This document shows, one piece after another, positions 15,780 to 23,751 of a DNA stretch of 41,854 nucleotides (the first letter of the stretch is position 1; every line of letters begins with the position of its first letter). Under the pieces are notes generated by a model. That model searched no databases, was not told the DNA's origin, and saw only the letters and a program-made list of their open reading frames with translations. The DNA is taken from contig JAHJTW010000039.1 of NCBI GenBank assembly GCA_018829565.1, positions 1 through 41,854 on the forward strand, read 5' to 3'. The stretch is from a bacterium. GTDB lineage: Bacteria > Krumholzibacteriota > Krumholzibacteriia > LZORAL124-64-63. A program made the translations under genes and the position numbers.

Positions 15780-16381
15780 TCGGACACCAACTCCTTGTTG
15801 GCCCGGTCCACGGCGGCCAGGTTGCCGTCGATCACGGCCTGGGAAAACTTGCTGCTGAGCTGGCCGACCAGGGCCCCCTTGAGCTCCTCGACGGTCATCA
15901 TGTCGTCCACGGCCAGCAGGGCGCCGATCATGGGCATGTTGGGGATCGGGCGGCCGATGGTATCGAGAGCGATGCCGGTGGCATCGACGGTGAAGACCTT
16001 GGAGTCCTTGACCTTCAGCTTGTCGCGGATGAAGGCGGGCGATTCGGTGGTGTTGACCAGGAACACGGTGCCCTTGCCCGTGCCGGCGGTCACGCCGGCC
16101 GCGGGGGAATCCAGCAGGCTCGGATCCAGGACGATGACGATGCCCGGATTCTCGATCATGCAATGCCGGCGGATGGGCTTCTCGCTGATGCGGGTATAGC
16201 CCCGCATGGGGGCGCCGCGGCGCTCGGGGCCGTATTCGGGGAATCCCTGACCGTACTTGCCCTTTTCCAGCACCGCCTCGGCCAGGAACATGGCCGCCGT
16301 CTTGGCGCCCTGCCCGCCCCGCGCGTGCCAGCGAATCTCGACCATCTGGCCGGTGGCGGCTGCAGCGTTTGGGGAACTCAT
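15776..16381 (-). CDS. porG: Pyruvate:ferredoxin oxidoreductase gamma subunit
   Basis: The protein is 201 residues from ATG 16381, with AAAGGAG 8 bases before it. It has the gamma-subunit signature EIRWHARGGQGAKTAAMFLA and EYGPERRGAPMRGYTRIS, which form the CoA-binding domain. It is the first gene of the porG-D-A-B operon. A 7-bp inverted repeat (GCCGGAG/CTCCGGC, 16413-16440) lies in the leader between it and the divergent aroB. Confidence 0.93.
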   Translation of the reverse strand: MSSPNAAAATGQMVEIRWHARGGQGAKTAAMFLAEAVLEKGKYGQGFPEYGPERRGAPMRGYTRISEKPIRRHCMIENPGIVIVLDPSLLDSPAAGVTAGTGKGTVFLVNTTESPAFIRDKLKVKDSKVFTVDATGIALDTIGRPIPNMPMIGALLAVDDMMTVEELKGALVGQLSSKFSQAVIDGNLAAVDRANKELVSE

Positions 16382-16412
16382 GGAGATCACTCCTTTGGTG
16401 GTAATCATCGCG

Positions 16413-16440
16413 GCCGGAGTGTAGAATCCGATGCTCCGGC
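16413..16440. promoter_or_regulatory. Inverted repeat in the por leader
   Basis: GCCGGAG and CTCCGGC, 7 bp each, lie 14 bases apart, 32-59 bases upstream of the porG ATG. It could be a leader hairpin or an operator; nothing identifies a binding protein. Confidence 0.25.
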
Positions 16441-16614
16441 ATGGCTAAAGTAGTCCTCCCCGACGGCGGAAACAAGGGAAACCCCCGCCGGATTCGGAGG
16501 CCTTGCGATAATGATAGTCACTTTCACTACAAGGACTTGCCGGTTCCCTGGCCGACAGAAAACACCCACGACCGACTGGGTTTTCCGCGGACCTTTTCCC
16601 TGGAGATTTTCATC

Positions 16615-17742
16615 TTGAGCACACGCCCGATCCGCATCGGCATGACCCTCGGGGGCCGGTCCAGCACCTTCGTGCTGGGCCCACTGGCCGGCCTCGAACT
16701 GGGGGCGTTCGTCCCCCACCCCCCTCCGGTCGTCATCCTCGACCAGGCGGTCGCCTCCGGCCACGCTCCCTGGCTCGAACAGATCCACCAGTCCTGCGGC
16801 CACCCCTCCCCCAGGACCCTCATCCTCTCCGGCGGAGAGGGGTGCAAGACCCTGGCGAAACTGGAGGAAGTCTACGGCTGGCTGGCCGAATGCGGTCTTC
16901 GCCGGGACGGGGTCATCGTGGGGATCGGCGGCGGGGCCGTGCTGGACCTGGCGGGAATGGCGGCGGCGACCTGGTGCCGGGGAGTGGGCTTCGTGTCCGT
17001 CCCCACGACCCTGCTGGCCATGGTGGACGCCAGCATCGGCGGCAAGACCGCCGTCAACGCCGCCGGACTGAAGAACCCGGTGGGCTGCTTCCATCCCGCC
17101 TCGGGAATCCTCGCCGATCCCGGGTTCCTCTCCTCGCTGCCTCGCGGCGCCTGGCGCGACGGCCTGGCCGAGCTCATCAAGACCGCGGCCATCGGCGATC
17201 CGGAGCTCTTCCGGGAGATGCACGAGGCCAGACCGCGACTGTTCACCCTCTTCGCCGGTCCGGATGCGGACCGCCCCGTGCCCGGGGTGCTCGGCAGTCT
17301 CGACTGGACCTCGTGGATCGGACGGGCGGCCTCGGTCAAGGCCCGCATCGTCACGCGGGACTTCCAGGAAGGCGGCCTGCGGCGCAGCCTCAATCTGGGT
17401 CACACCCTGGGCCACGCCCTGGAGGCCATCAGCCACCGCAACGGGCCCCCTCTCTCCCACGGGCAGGCCGTCGCCATCGGCATGGCCGTCGTCTTCCGGG
17501 TCGCCGCCCAGCGGGGCGATTGCCCCCTGCCCGCGGCCGTGCAGATGGTGGAATTGCTGGAAGCCTGCGGGCTGCCGGTGAGCCATCCCGCGCCCGATCC
17601 GGCCGAGCTGGAGCGGATGCTCCAGGGCGACAAGAAGCAGACCAGCCGCCAGGGGCTGAACTGGGTGCTGCCCCGCGGGCTGGGTCAGATGAACATCTTC
17701 GGACAGGTGCGGACCGAGGAGATCCTGCGCTGGTTGGACTGA
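16615..17742 (+). CDS. aroB: 3-dehydroquinate synthase
   Basis: The protein is 375 residues from a TTG start at 16615, preceded by TGGAG; the open frame continues upstream to 16441 but without family similarity, and ATG 16642 is an alternative. It shows the NAD-binding loop (VIVGIGGGAVLDLAG), the PTTLLAMVDASIGGKTAVN block and AELIKTAAIGD with a metal-binding Glu near 186. The metal-binding histidines are in NLGHTLGHALE and SHGQAVAIGM. It converts DAHP to 3-dehydroquinate in the shikimate pathway. It stands alone, divergent from porG and convergent with the protease gene, and no other aro genes are near. Confidence 0.93.
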   Translation: MSTRPIRIGMTLGGRSSTFVLGPLAGLELGAFVPHPPPVVILDQAVASGHAPWLEQIHQSCGHPSPRTLILSGGEGCKTLAKLEEVYGWLAECGLRRDGVIVGIGGGAVLDLAGMAAATWCRGVGFVSVPTTLLAMVDASIGGKTAVNAAGLKNPVGCFHPASGILADPGFLSSLPRGAWRDGLAELIKTAAIGDPELFREMHEARPRLFTLFAGPDADRPVPGVLGSLDWTSWIGRAASVKARIVTRDFQEGGLRRSLNLGHTLGHALEAISHRNGPPLSHGQAVAIGMAVVFRVAAQRGDCPLPAAVQMVELLEACGLPVSHPAPDPAELERMLQGDKKQTSRQGLNWVLPRGLGQMNIFGQVRTEEILRWLD

Positions 17743-17768
17743 CGCCCACGGCCGCAGCCGTGGGCGTC
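17741..17768. terminator. 12-bp hairpin between convergent genes
   Basis: GACGCCCACGGC and GCCGTGGGCGTC pair perfectly around CGCA. The stem starts inside the aroB stop codon and lies 26 bases beyond the protease stop. There is no U-run on either side. It is similar in style to the hairpin at 13255-13286. Confidence 0.6.
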
Positions 17769-17794
17769 GTCGGATCGTCGGCGATCCCTGTGCC

Positions 17795-20700
17795 CTATCG
17801 GGCCAGCACCATCTTGGTGGTCACCCTGCGTTGGCCGTCATCGAGCCGGGCGAAGTAGATGCCCGAGGCCGCGGCCGAACCCCGTTCATCCTGCCCCCTC
17901 CAGGTGACGCGGTGCGCACCTGCCGGCAGGACCTCATCCACCAGCCCGCAGACCTTCCGGCCGCGCACGTCGAAGACCTCCAGCCGGACGCGGCCGTCCC
18001 GCGGGACCTCGAACATGATGGTCGTGGTGGGGTTGAAGGGATTGGGATAGATGCCCCGGATGCCCAGGACCGTCGGCACGACGGGATCCCCGGCCGCGGA
18101 TAGCCCGGACGAGGAGAAGGGGATCGCTTCGGAATACCCGCCGGCGTGGCCCTGGGAATCGACGGCCACCACCAGGTAGTATCCCTCGGCGAAGGGTGGG
18201 GTGTCCGTGAAGGTAGCCGTGGGATGGGTCACCTGGCCCAGCGCCTTGCCCGCCGCCGGGACGAAGACCTCGGCCGAATCCCGGTAGACCACGTAGTGGT
18301 CCACGTCGGGCTCGACGTTGGGCACCCAGTCCAGCCGATAGCTGCCGCCCTCCAGGGCGGCCAGTGCCAGGCCGCCCACCCTGGCCGGGGCGGGGAAGTC
18401 AGCCTCGGGCCCCCCGCACAGGCCGACGTCCGAGGGGGAGCCGTCGGGATCGAGGCAACCCGGCTGGCCCGCGTCGATCAGGGGCGAATGGACGCCCAGG
18501 CCCGGATCGCCGCCGCCGAGGTCCACGAACAGGGGCTCGCAACCCAGGTCGTTGGGGCCCGGTTCGGTGGAGATGTAATCCCCGCCGCTGTTGTTCCAGA
18601 GGTTGTTGTAGTCGGCCGAGAACGCCGCGCCCCCGCCCAGCAGGCCGCCGCCGGTGTTCCCGTAGATGACCGTGTTGCGCAGGGCGAACCCGGCGTCGCT
18701 GAGGATCACCAGGCCCCCGACGAGGGCCCCGGTGTTCCCGTCGACCAGGCAGTTCTCGACCAGGCCGGTCACCGCAGAGGTGTACAGGGCCCCGCCCAGG
18801 CTGGCCGACGCGTTCCCGGTGAACCGGACGTTCCGCAGGACCAGGTCGGTCCCCTCGGCCATCACGCCCCCGCCGAACGACGCCCCCGCCGAGTTGCCCT
18901 CGACCGTGGCGCGGGTCATGACCAGCGATCCCCCGGCTGCCTGCACTCCGCCCCCGCTCTGGTTGGCGCGGTTGTTCCTCAGGACCGCATCGATCAGTTC
19001 GACCTGACCGCCGTCGAGGTAGATGCCGCCGCCCTGGTAAGAGCCGCCGTTGCTCACCAGGGTGGATCCCTGGAGGACCGCGGTCGCGTCCTTGACGAAA
19101 AGTCCCGCTCCGAAGTAGTCGGGCAGGCTGTCGCTGCAGCTGTTGGCCGTCAGGTCGCAGTCGACGAAGCTGGCCGAGGCCCCCGAGAACACACCGGCGG
19201 CTCCGCCCCGGGTGGCGATGTTGCCGGTGAAGGTGCAGTTCTCGATCACCGGAGCCCCTCCCACGAGGCAGAGCGCGCCCCCGACCCCGAAACCTGAGCC
19301 CAGCGCCGCGCGGTTGGCCTGGAAGACGCAATCCCGGATGGTCGGGGAGGCGTTGATGCTGTAGATGGCCCCGCCGTGGACCCCGGGCATCGGCTGGGAG
19401 TAGTTGCCGCCGACGCAGTCATGGAAGACGAACTTCTCGACCAGGCCGTAGTCGCCGCTGGCCGCGAAGAACTTCAGGGCCGATCCCCCGCCTTGCAACC
19501 GGGTGGGATGGACCTCCGGATCCTGGACGGTGAAGGTGGGATCCCAAGACCCGAGCAGCCGGACGGTCGAGGCCACCGTCACCGACCCGCTGAAGTCTCC
19601 GCCCACGACCAGGACCGTATCGGTGCCGGTGCAGGCGGTGACCGCGGCCCCGATGGTGTGGGCTGCGGTCTGCGGCGTCTCGTAGGGAGCGGTGTTGCTT
19701 CCCGACGGGGATACGTAGCGGACCTTGTGCCCGATGATCTCGAGATTGCGGTCGGGCAGATCGAAGCCCTGCAGGCTGTTCCCGCCGGGGAACACCACCA
19801 GGCTGGCGTAGGAAGTGCCGTGGTTGGGGACGGTCCACAGGTAGCTGCCGGTGTTGGGAACGCCCGTGGCGACCGGAACGTCGTGGCAGTCGCCGGCGAG
19901 CCCGACCCAGATGTCCACCGTGGCGGCGGGATCGCCGCTGGTCGTCCAGGTCAACTCCAGTTCCTGGTCCCCGTACAGGGGCTCCTGGCCCAGGAAGGGG
20001 TCGAGAGTGATCGTCGTCGGCGGCGGCGAGTAGACCAGCTGGGTGCAGCTGGTGCCCGTGGACCCGGCCCCGTACTGGACCTCGATGTATCCCGCCTGCC
20101 CGAAATCCGCGCCCCAGCTGTTCTTGATGATCCAGGCGCCGTTGCCGTTGCAGGCCCGGTCGTCGTAGCCGACGATGAGCACCAGGTGGTTGGTCATCCC
20201 CCCGGGGACGTCGTAGCAGCCCCCGCCGTACGCCTCGAATTCCGGACCGGCGTCGATGGCGGTGCAGACCGGCCCGGTCTGCAGGGCGGCCTTGATCTGG
20301 GCCACGTCGTTGGCGATGTAGTTCCAGCCGGTGATCGTCGCATACTTCAGGAAGTCGTCCTGGGTGCAGGGCGCGGTCGGGGGATCCATCCCCACGTAGG
20401 GTGCGCAGTTCTCCATGACGGCGCCTTCATTGCGGAACACGTAATAGGCCGCCGAAGCCCAGCCGCCGCCGCACCCGGCCCCGTAGGGGTTGCAGGAGAC
20501 GACTTGCTGCTCGCTCAGATCCAGTTCCTGCCCGTAATAGATCTTCACGAAGGATTCCATCTCCGCGGTGGCGGCGAAGGCCCAGCAGGATCCGCAATCG
20601 CCCTGGTTCTTGACGGAGGTGACCCCGTCGAGATCCCGCCAGTCCAGGCTGGAGGGAAGGGCCTTGTCGACGGGGTAGATCTTCAGGTGTCTGCGCAGTT

Positions 20701-20953
20701 CGTCCTCGTAACCCGGAGGGGGATTGTAGCCCCGCAGGTTGGCGCGCTGCTCGGGAGTGATGGTGCTGCTGAAGCGGTCGGTGACCTCGAAGCTCCAGCC
20801 GTTCTCGTCGATGCGGCGCTGGATGTCCTGGAGGTCGGGAGCCTCCATGGCGGCCGGCCGGTCGGCGGCCGCGGCGATGGGAGCCGCCAGGGCGGCCAAG
20901 GCCAAGAGGGCAAGGGTCAGCTGTCCGGTCCTGCAGGTCTTTCTGCCTTGCAT
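17795..20953 (-). CDS. Secreted papain-like (C1A) protease with beta-helix and C-terminal sorting domain
   Basis: The protein is 1052 residues from ATG 20953, with AAAGG upstream. It has a signal peptide (1 to about 30), then a short propeptide-like region, then a C1A peptidase (about 100-310). The oxyanion Gln is Q117, the nucleophile C123 is in QGDCGSCWAF, with H256 (NHLVLIVGYDD) and N278 (IIKNSWG). A beta-sandwich region follows. Residues of about 460-880 are a right-handed beta-helix with many NCTFTGN-like turns. Then comes a fibronectin-III-like domain and a C-terminal FlgD/T9SS-type domain with YPNPFNPTTTI and the end ASGIYFARL. The tail is typical of secreted proteins in FCB-type bacteria. 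All catalytic residues are present, so it is probably an active extracellular protease held on the surface. It is a single-gene unit. Confidence 0.93.
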   Translation of the reverse strand: MQGRKTCRTGQLTLALLALAALAAPIAAAADRPAAMEAPDLQDIQRRIDENGWSFEVTDRFSSTITPEQRANLRGYNPPPGYEDELRRHLKIYPVDKALPSSLDWRDLDGVTSVKNQGDCGSCWAFAATAEMESFVKIYYGQELDLSEQQVVSCNPYGAGCGGGWASAAYYVFRNEGAVMENCAPYVGMDPPTAPCTQDDFLKYATITGWNYIANDVAQIKAALQTGPVCTAIDAGPEFEAYGGGCYDVPGGMTNHLVLIVGYDDRACNGNGAWIIKNSWGADFGQAGYIEVQYGAGSTGTSCTQLVYSPPPTTITLDPFLGQEPLYGDQELELTWTTSGDPAATVDIWVGLAGDCHDVPVATGVPNTGSYLWTVPNHGTSYASLVVFPGGNSLQGFDLPDRNLEIIGHKVRYVSPSGSNTAPYETPQTAAHTIGAAVTACTGTDTVLVVGGDFSGSVTVASTVRLLGSWDPTFTVQDPEVHPTRLQGGGSALKFFAASGDYGLVEKFVFHDCVGGNYSQPMPGVHGGAIYSINASPTIRDCVFQANRAALGSGFGVGGALCLVGGAPVIENCTFTGNIATRGGAAGVFSGASASFVDCDLTANSCSDSLPDYFGAGLFVKDATAVLQGSTLVSNGGSYQGGGIYLDGGQVELIDAVLRNNRANQSGGGVQAAGGSLVMTRATVEGNSAGASFGGGVMAEGTDLVLRNVRFTGNASASLGGALYTSAVTGLVENCLVDGNTGALVGGLVILSDAGFALRNTVIYGNTGGGLLGGGAAFSADYNNLWNNSGGDYISTEPGPNDLGCEPLFVDLGGGDPGLGVHSPLIDAGQPGCLDPDGSPSDVGLCGGPEADFPAPARVGGLALAALEGGSYRLDWVPNVEPDVDHYVVYRDSAEVFVPAAGKALGQVTHPTATFTDTPPFAEGYYLVVAVDSQGHAGGYSEAIPFSSSGLSAAGDPVVPTVLGIRGIYPNPFNPTTTIMFEVPRDGRVRLEVFDVRGRKVCGLVDEVLPAGAHRVTWRGQDERGSAAASGIYFARLDDGQRRVTTKMVLAR

Positions 20954-21107
20954 GTCGTACCTTTCCCGGGAGGCGAACGAAACCGCCGACACCCCGCCGG
21001 CGGTCGATTCCGGCCACCATTCTACCAGAATCGCTCCAGACTTCAAATAATCATTGGTTTTTTCGGCATACTCTGTCCGAACTGAACCGAAACCCGCGCC
21101 GGCCGGG

Positions 21108-23129
21108 TCAGAACATCGCCGTGGGATCGATGTCGTGGAAGACGTCCAGTCCCCGGTAGGTCTCCTTCAATCCGCGGCAACAGGATGCCAGCCAGGCCTT
21201 CTCCTTCTGGGTCAGCGAGCCCTTGACCAGGATCTGGAAGCGGAACCGGTCCTGCAGCCGGGCGAACACCGCCGGGGCCGGTCCCAGGACCGTCAGCCGA
21301 GGAGCGGCGAATTGCCCCCTCAGGGCTGCGGCCAGCCCGGAGGCCGCCTCCAGGACCATGCCCTGCTTCCGGCCCAGCAACCCGACCCGCGCCAGCCGCC
21401 GGTACGGCGGATACCCCAGCGCCCGCCGGGTGGGCAATTCCTGGACCAGGAACGCCTGCTGGTCGTGCCCGGCCGCCGCCTGGATGACCGTGTCATCCGG
21501 TTTCCAGGTCTGGAAGATGACCTTGCCGATCCCGGTTCGCCCCGACCGGCCGGCGACCTGGGTCAACAGCTGGAAGGTGCGTTCGGCGGCGCGGAAGTCG
21601 GGCATGGCGAGCCCGTCGTCGGCGGCGAGGACTCCGACCAGGGCGACCGCGGGAAAGTGGTGGCCCTTGGCGATCATCTGGGTGCCGATCAGGATGTCGG
21701 CCCGGCCCTCGGCGAAGGCCGACAGGATGCGCTGGTGGCTGCCCCGCCGGCGGGTCGTATCGTGGTCGAAGCGCAGGATGCGGGCCTCGGGGAAGTGGGC
21801 CTGCAGGTTGAGTTCCACCTTCTCGGTCCCCCCGCCCGCGGGCAGGAAGGCGTCGGCCCCGCAGGTCGGGCAGACCTCGGGGATCGGCCGGGTCAGGCCG
21901 CAGTAGTGGCAGAGCAGGCGGCGCGGGCGCAAGTGCACGGTCAGGGCGATGTCGCAGTTGGGGCACTCGGCCGCCTCGCCGCAGGCCGAGCACTGGATGA
22001 CCCGGGCGAACCCGCGGCGGTTGTAATAGATCAACGCCTGGCGCCCGTCCTCGAGGACCTGCCCCAGAGCCTCGGTCAAAGTCGGCGTGAAGCCCTCGAG
22101 CGAGGTGGATCCCCGCATGTCCACGATCTCCACCGGCGGCAGATCCCCGGCCCCGACCCGTTCGGGCAGTCCGTGAAGGGCGAACAGGCCCGACTCGGCT
22201 CCCGTCACGGTTTCCAGATCGGGCGTGGCCGAACCCAGGATCACCACCGCCCGGTTCTCCCGCCCCCGCACGAGGGCGGCGTGACGCGCATGGTAGCGGG
22301 GCTTCTCGTCCTGCTTGTAGGAGTGGTCGTGCTCCTCGTCCACGACGATGGCCCCCAGCCGGCGCAGCGGCGCGAACAGGGCCGACCGCGGGCCCACCAC
22401 CACCTTGATCTCCCCTCGCGCCGCGGCTTCGTGGACCCGGCAACGCTCCCCCGCCGACAGCCCGCTGTGGATCGCGGCCACCTGGTCCCCGAACCGGACG
22501 GTGATCCGGGCCAGGGTCTGGGGAGTCAGGGCGATTTCCGGCAGGAGATAGATCGCGTCCCTGCCCCGGGCCAGCGCCTCCGCGATGACCGTCAGGTAGA
22601 CCTCCGTCTTGCCGCTGCCGGTCACCCCGTGCAGCAGCAGGGCGCCGTAGGCCTCGGCGTCCAGCAGGTCCACCGCCGCGGCCACCGGCCGGCGCTGGTC
22701 GGGAGTCAGGACGATGTCCTTGGGGTCGTGCAGGGGATACGGCGGCGCCGCCTTTGGGCCCCCGGCCCTGGTCCTCGTGCCCGGCGCGGGCGGATGGAAC
22801 AGCGGCACGACCTCGCCCAGGGGCAGGGCGTAGTAGCCGGCCAGCCAGCGGGCCAGACGCAGCCTGTCCCCGGCGATGCGGTATTCCGGCGGCAGAACCC
22901 GGAGGACGTCCTTCAGGTCCGCGCCCTCCACGCTGGTCCGCCCTGGTTCGAGGTCCGCGGCCCCGACCACCAGCCCGATGACTTCCCGCCGCCGACCGAA
23001 CGGCGCCACGACCAGATCGCCGATCTGGGCCCGGACGCCCCCGGGGGCGACCCGCCCGTGCCCATAGGAGAAGGTCCGGTCCAGGGGGACCGGCAGGGCG
23101 ATTTCCAGCAGCTGGGGACGCGGGTCCAT
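21108..23129 (-). CDS. priA: Primosomal replication-restart helicase PriA
   Basis: The protein is 673 residues from ATG 23129, with GGGAGAAGGC upstream; the frame opens further to 23270 without similarity. It has an N-terminal DNA-binding domain (about 1-110), Walker A GVTGSGKTEVY, DEAH-type box DEEHDHSYKQ and helicase motif QVAGRSGR. Eight zinc cysteines are arranged as CSAC, CPNC, CHYC and CPTC. It reloads the replicative helicase at stalled forks. It lies downstream of the signalling operon but is separated from it by two hairpins. Confidence 0.95.
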   Translation of the reverse strand: MDPRPQLLEIALPVPLDRTFSYGHGRVAPGGVRAQIGDLVVAPFGRRREVIGLVVGAADLEPGRTSVEGADLKDVLRVLPPEYRIAGDRLRLARWLAGYYALPLGEVVPLFHPPAPGTRTRAGGPKAAPPYPLHDPKDIVLTPDQRRPVAAAVDLLDAEAYGALLLHGVTGSGKTEVYLTVIAEALARGRDAIYLLPEIALTPQTLARITVRFGDQVAAIHSGLSAGERCRVHEAAARGEIKVVVGPRSALFAPLRRLGAIVVDEEHDHSYKQDEKPRYHARHAALVRGRENRAVVILGSATPDLETVTGAESGLFALHGLPERVGAGDLPPVEIVDMRGSTSLEGFTPTLTEALGQVLEDGRQALIYYNRRGFARVIQCSACGEAAECPNCDIALTVHLRPRRLLCHYCGLTRPIPEVCPTCGADAFLPAGGGTEKVELNLQAHFPEARILRFDHDTTRRRGSHQRILSAFAEGRADILIGTQMIAKGHHFPAVALVGVLAADDGLAMPDFRAAERTFQLLTQVAGRSGRTGIGKVIFQTWKPDDTVIQAAAGHDQQAFLVQELPTRRALGYPPYRRLARVGLLGRKQGMVLEAASGLAAALRGQFAAPRLTVLGPAPAVFARLQDRFRFQILVKGSLTQKEKAWLASCCRGLKETYRGLDVFHDIDPTAMF

Positions 23130-23163
23130 GCCTTCTCCCGGAGACGGCGGCAGGGCCTGACCA

Positions 23164-23204
23164 GGATCAGCCAGTCCGCAGTCCCGCTGCGGGCTGGCTG
23201 ATCC
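23164..23204. repeat. 17-bp stem-loop upstream of priA
   Basis: GGATCAGCCAG and CTGGCTGATCC pair perfectly. The inner TCCGCA/TGCGGG extends the stem to 17 bp around a 7-base loop. It lies 35 bases upstream of the priA ATG. There is no U-run, so it is either a terminator of unusual form, an mRNA-stabilising hairpin or a small repeat element. Confidence 0.55.
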
Positions 23205-23241
23205 GGGCTGAGGTGATCGGGAGGCATAGTAAGCGGAGGCA

Positions 23242-23259
23242 GGGGATGCGTCCATCCCC
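23242..23259 (-). terminator. Hairpin after the terminal response regulator
   Basis: GGGGATG-CGTC-CATCCCC, a 7-bp perfect stem with a 4-base loop, lies 37 bases past the stop at 23296. It has no U-run. With the hairpin at 23164-23204 it separates the signalling operon from priA. Confidence 0.4.
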
Positions 23260-23295
23260 GGTGACGTCAACCGGATCGGCCGTCGCCCCCGGGCG

Positions 23296-23667
23296 TCAGC
23301 GCGCCACGCTCAGCAGGCCCGAGACCGCTGCGATGACGGTGTGGGGACTGAATGGCTTGGTGATGTACTGGTCGGCGCCCACCGCCAGGCCGGCCTCGCG
23401 GTCCTCCCGGTGGGACTTGGCCGTCAGCAGGATGACCGGGATCTGGGCGGTCGCGCTCTCCCGCTTGAGACGGGCGCAGGTGTCGATGCCGCTGAGACCG
23501 GGCATCATCACGTCGAGGATGATCAGATCGGGAGCCTCGGTGCGGGCCAGTTCGATGGCGTCCTGCCCGTTCTCCGCAACGATGACGTCGAAACCCTCGG
23601 CGTTCAGGCTGAATTCCAGGATGTTACGGATATTGAGCTCGTCGTCGGCGATCAGCACCCTGCGCAT
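23296..23667 (-). CDS. Single-domain response regulator (REC)
   Basis: The protein is 123 residues from ATG 23667, with AAGGAGGAG upstream. It is a complete receiver domain: acidic pair in LIADDE, phospho-acceptor D52 in LIILDVMMPG, and conserved Lys in ITKPFSP. There is no output domain, so it acts by protein contact or relays phosphate. It is the last gene of the RR-HK-RR-HK-RR operon, 84 bases behind the second kinase, and is the natural partner of that kinase (inference). Confidence 0.93.
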   Translation of the reverse strand: MRRVLIADDELNIRNILEFSLNAEGFDVIVAENGQDAIELARTEAPDLIILDVMMPGLSGIDTCARLKRESATAQIPVILLTAKSHREDREAGLAVGADQYITKPFSPHTVIAAVSGLLSVAR

Positions 23668-23751
23668 GGGTCTCCTCCTTGAGGGGTGTCCTTCCGGGTC
23701 GTCCATCCTATCGGCAAAAGGGGCAGGGGGTTGACAGATTATCCCCTCGGA

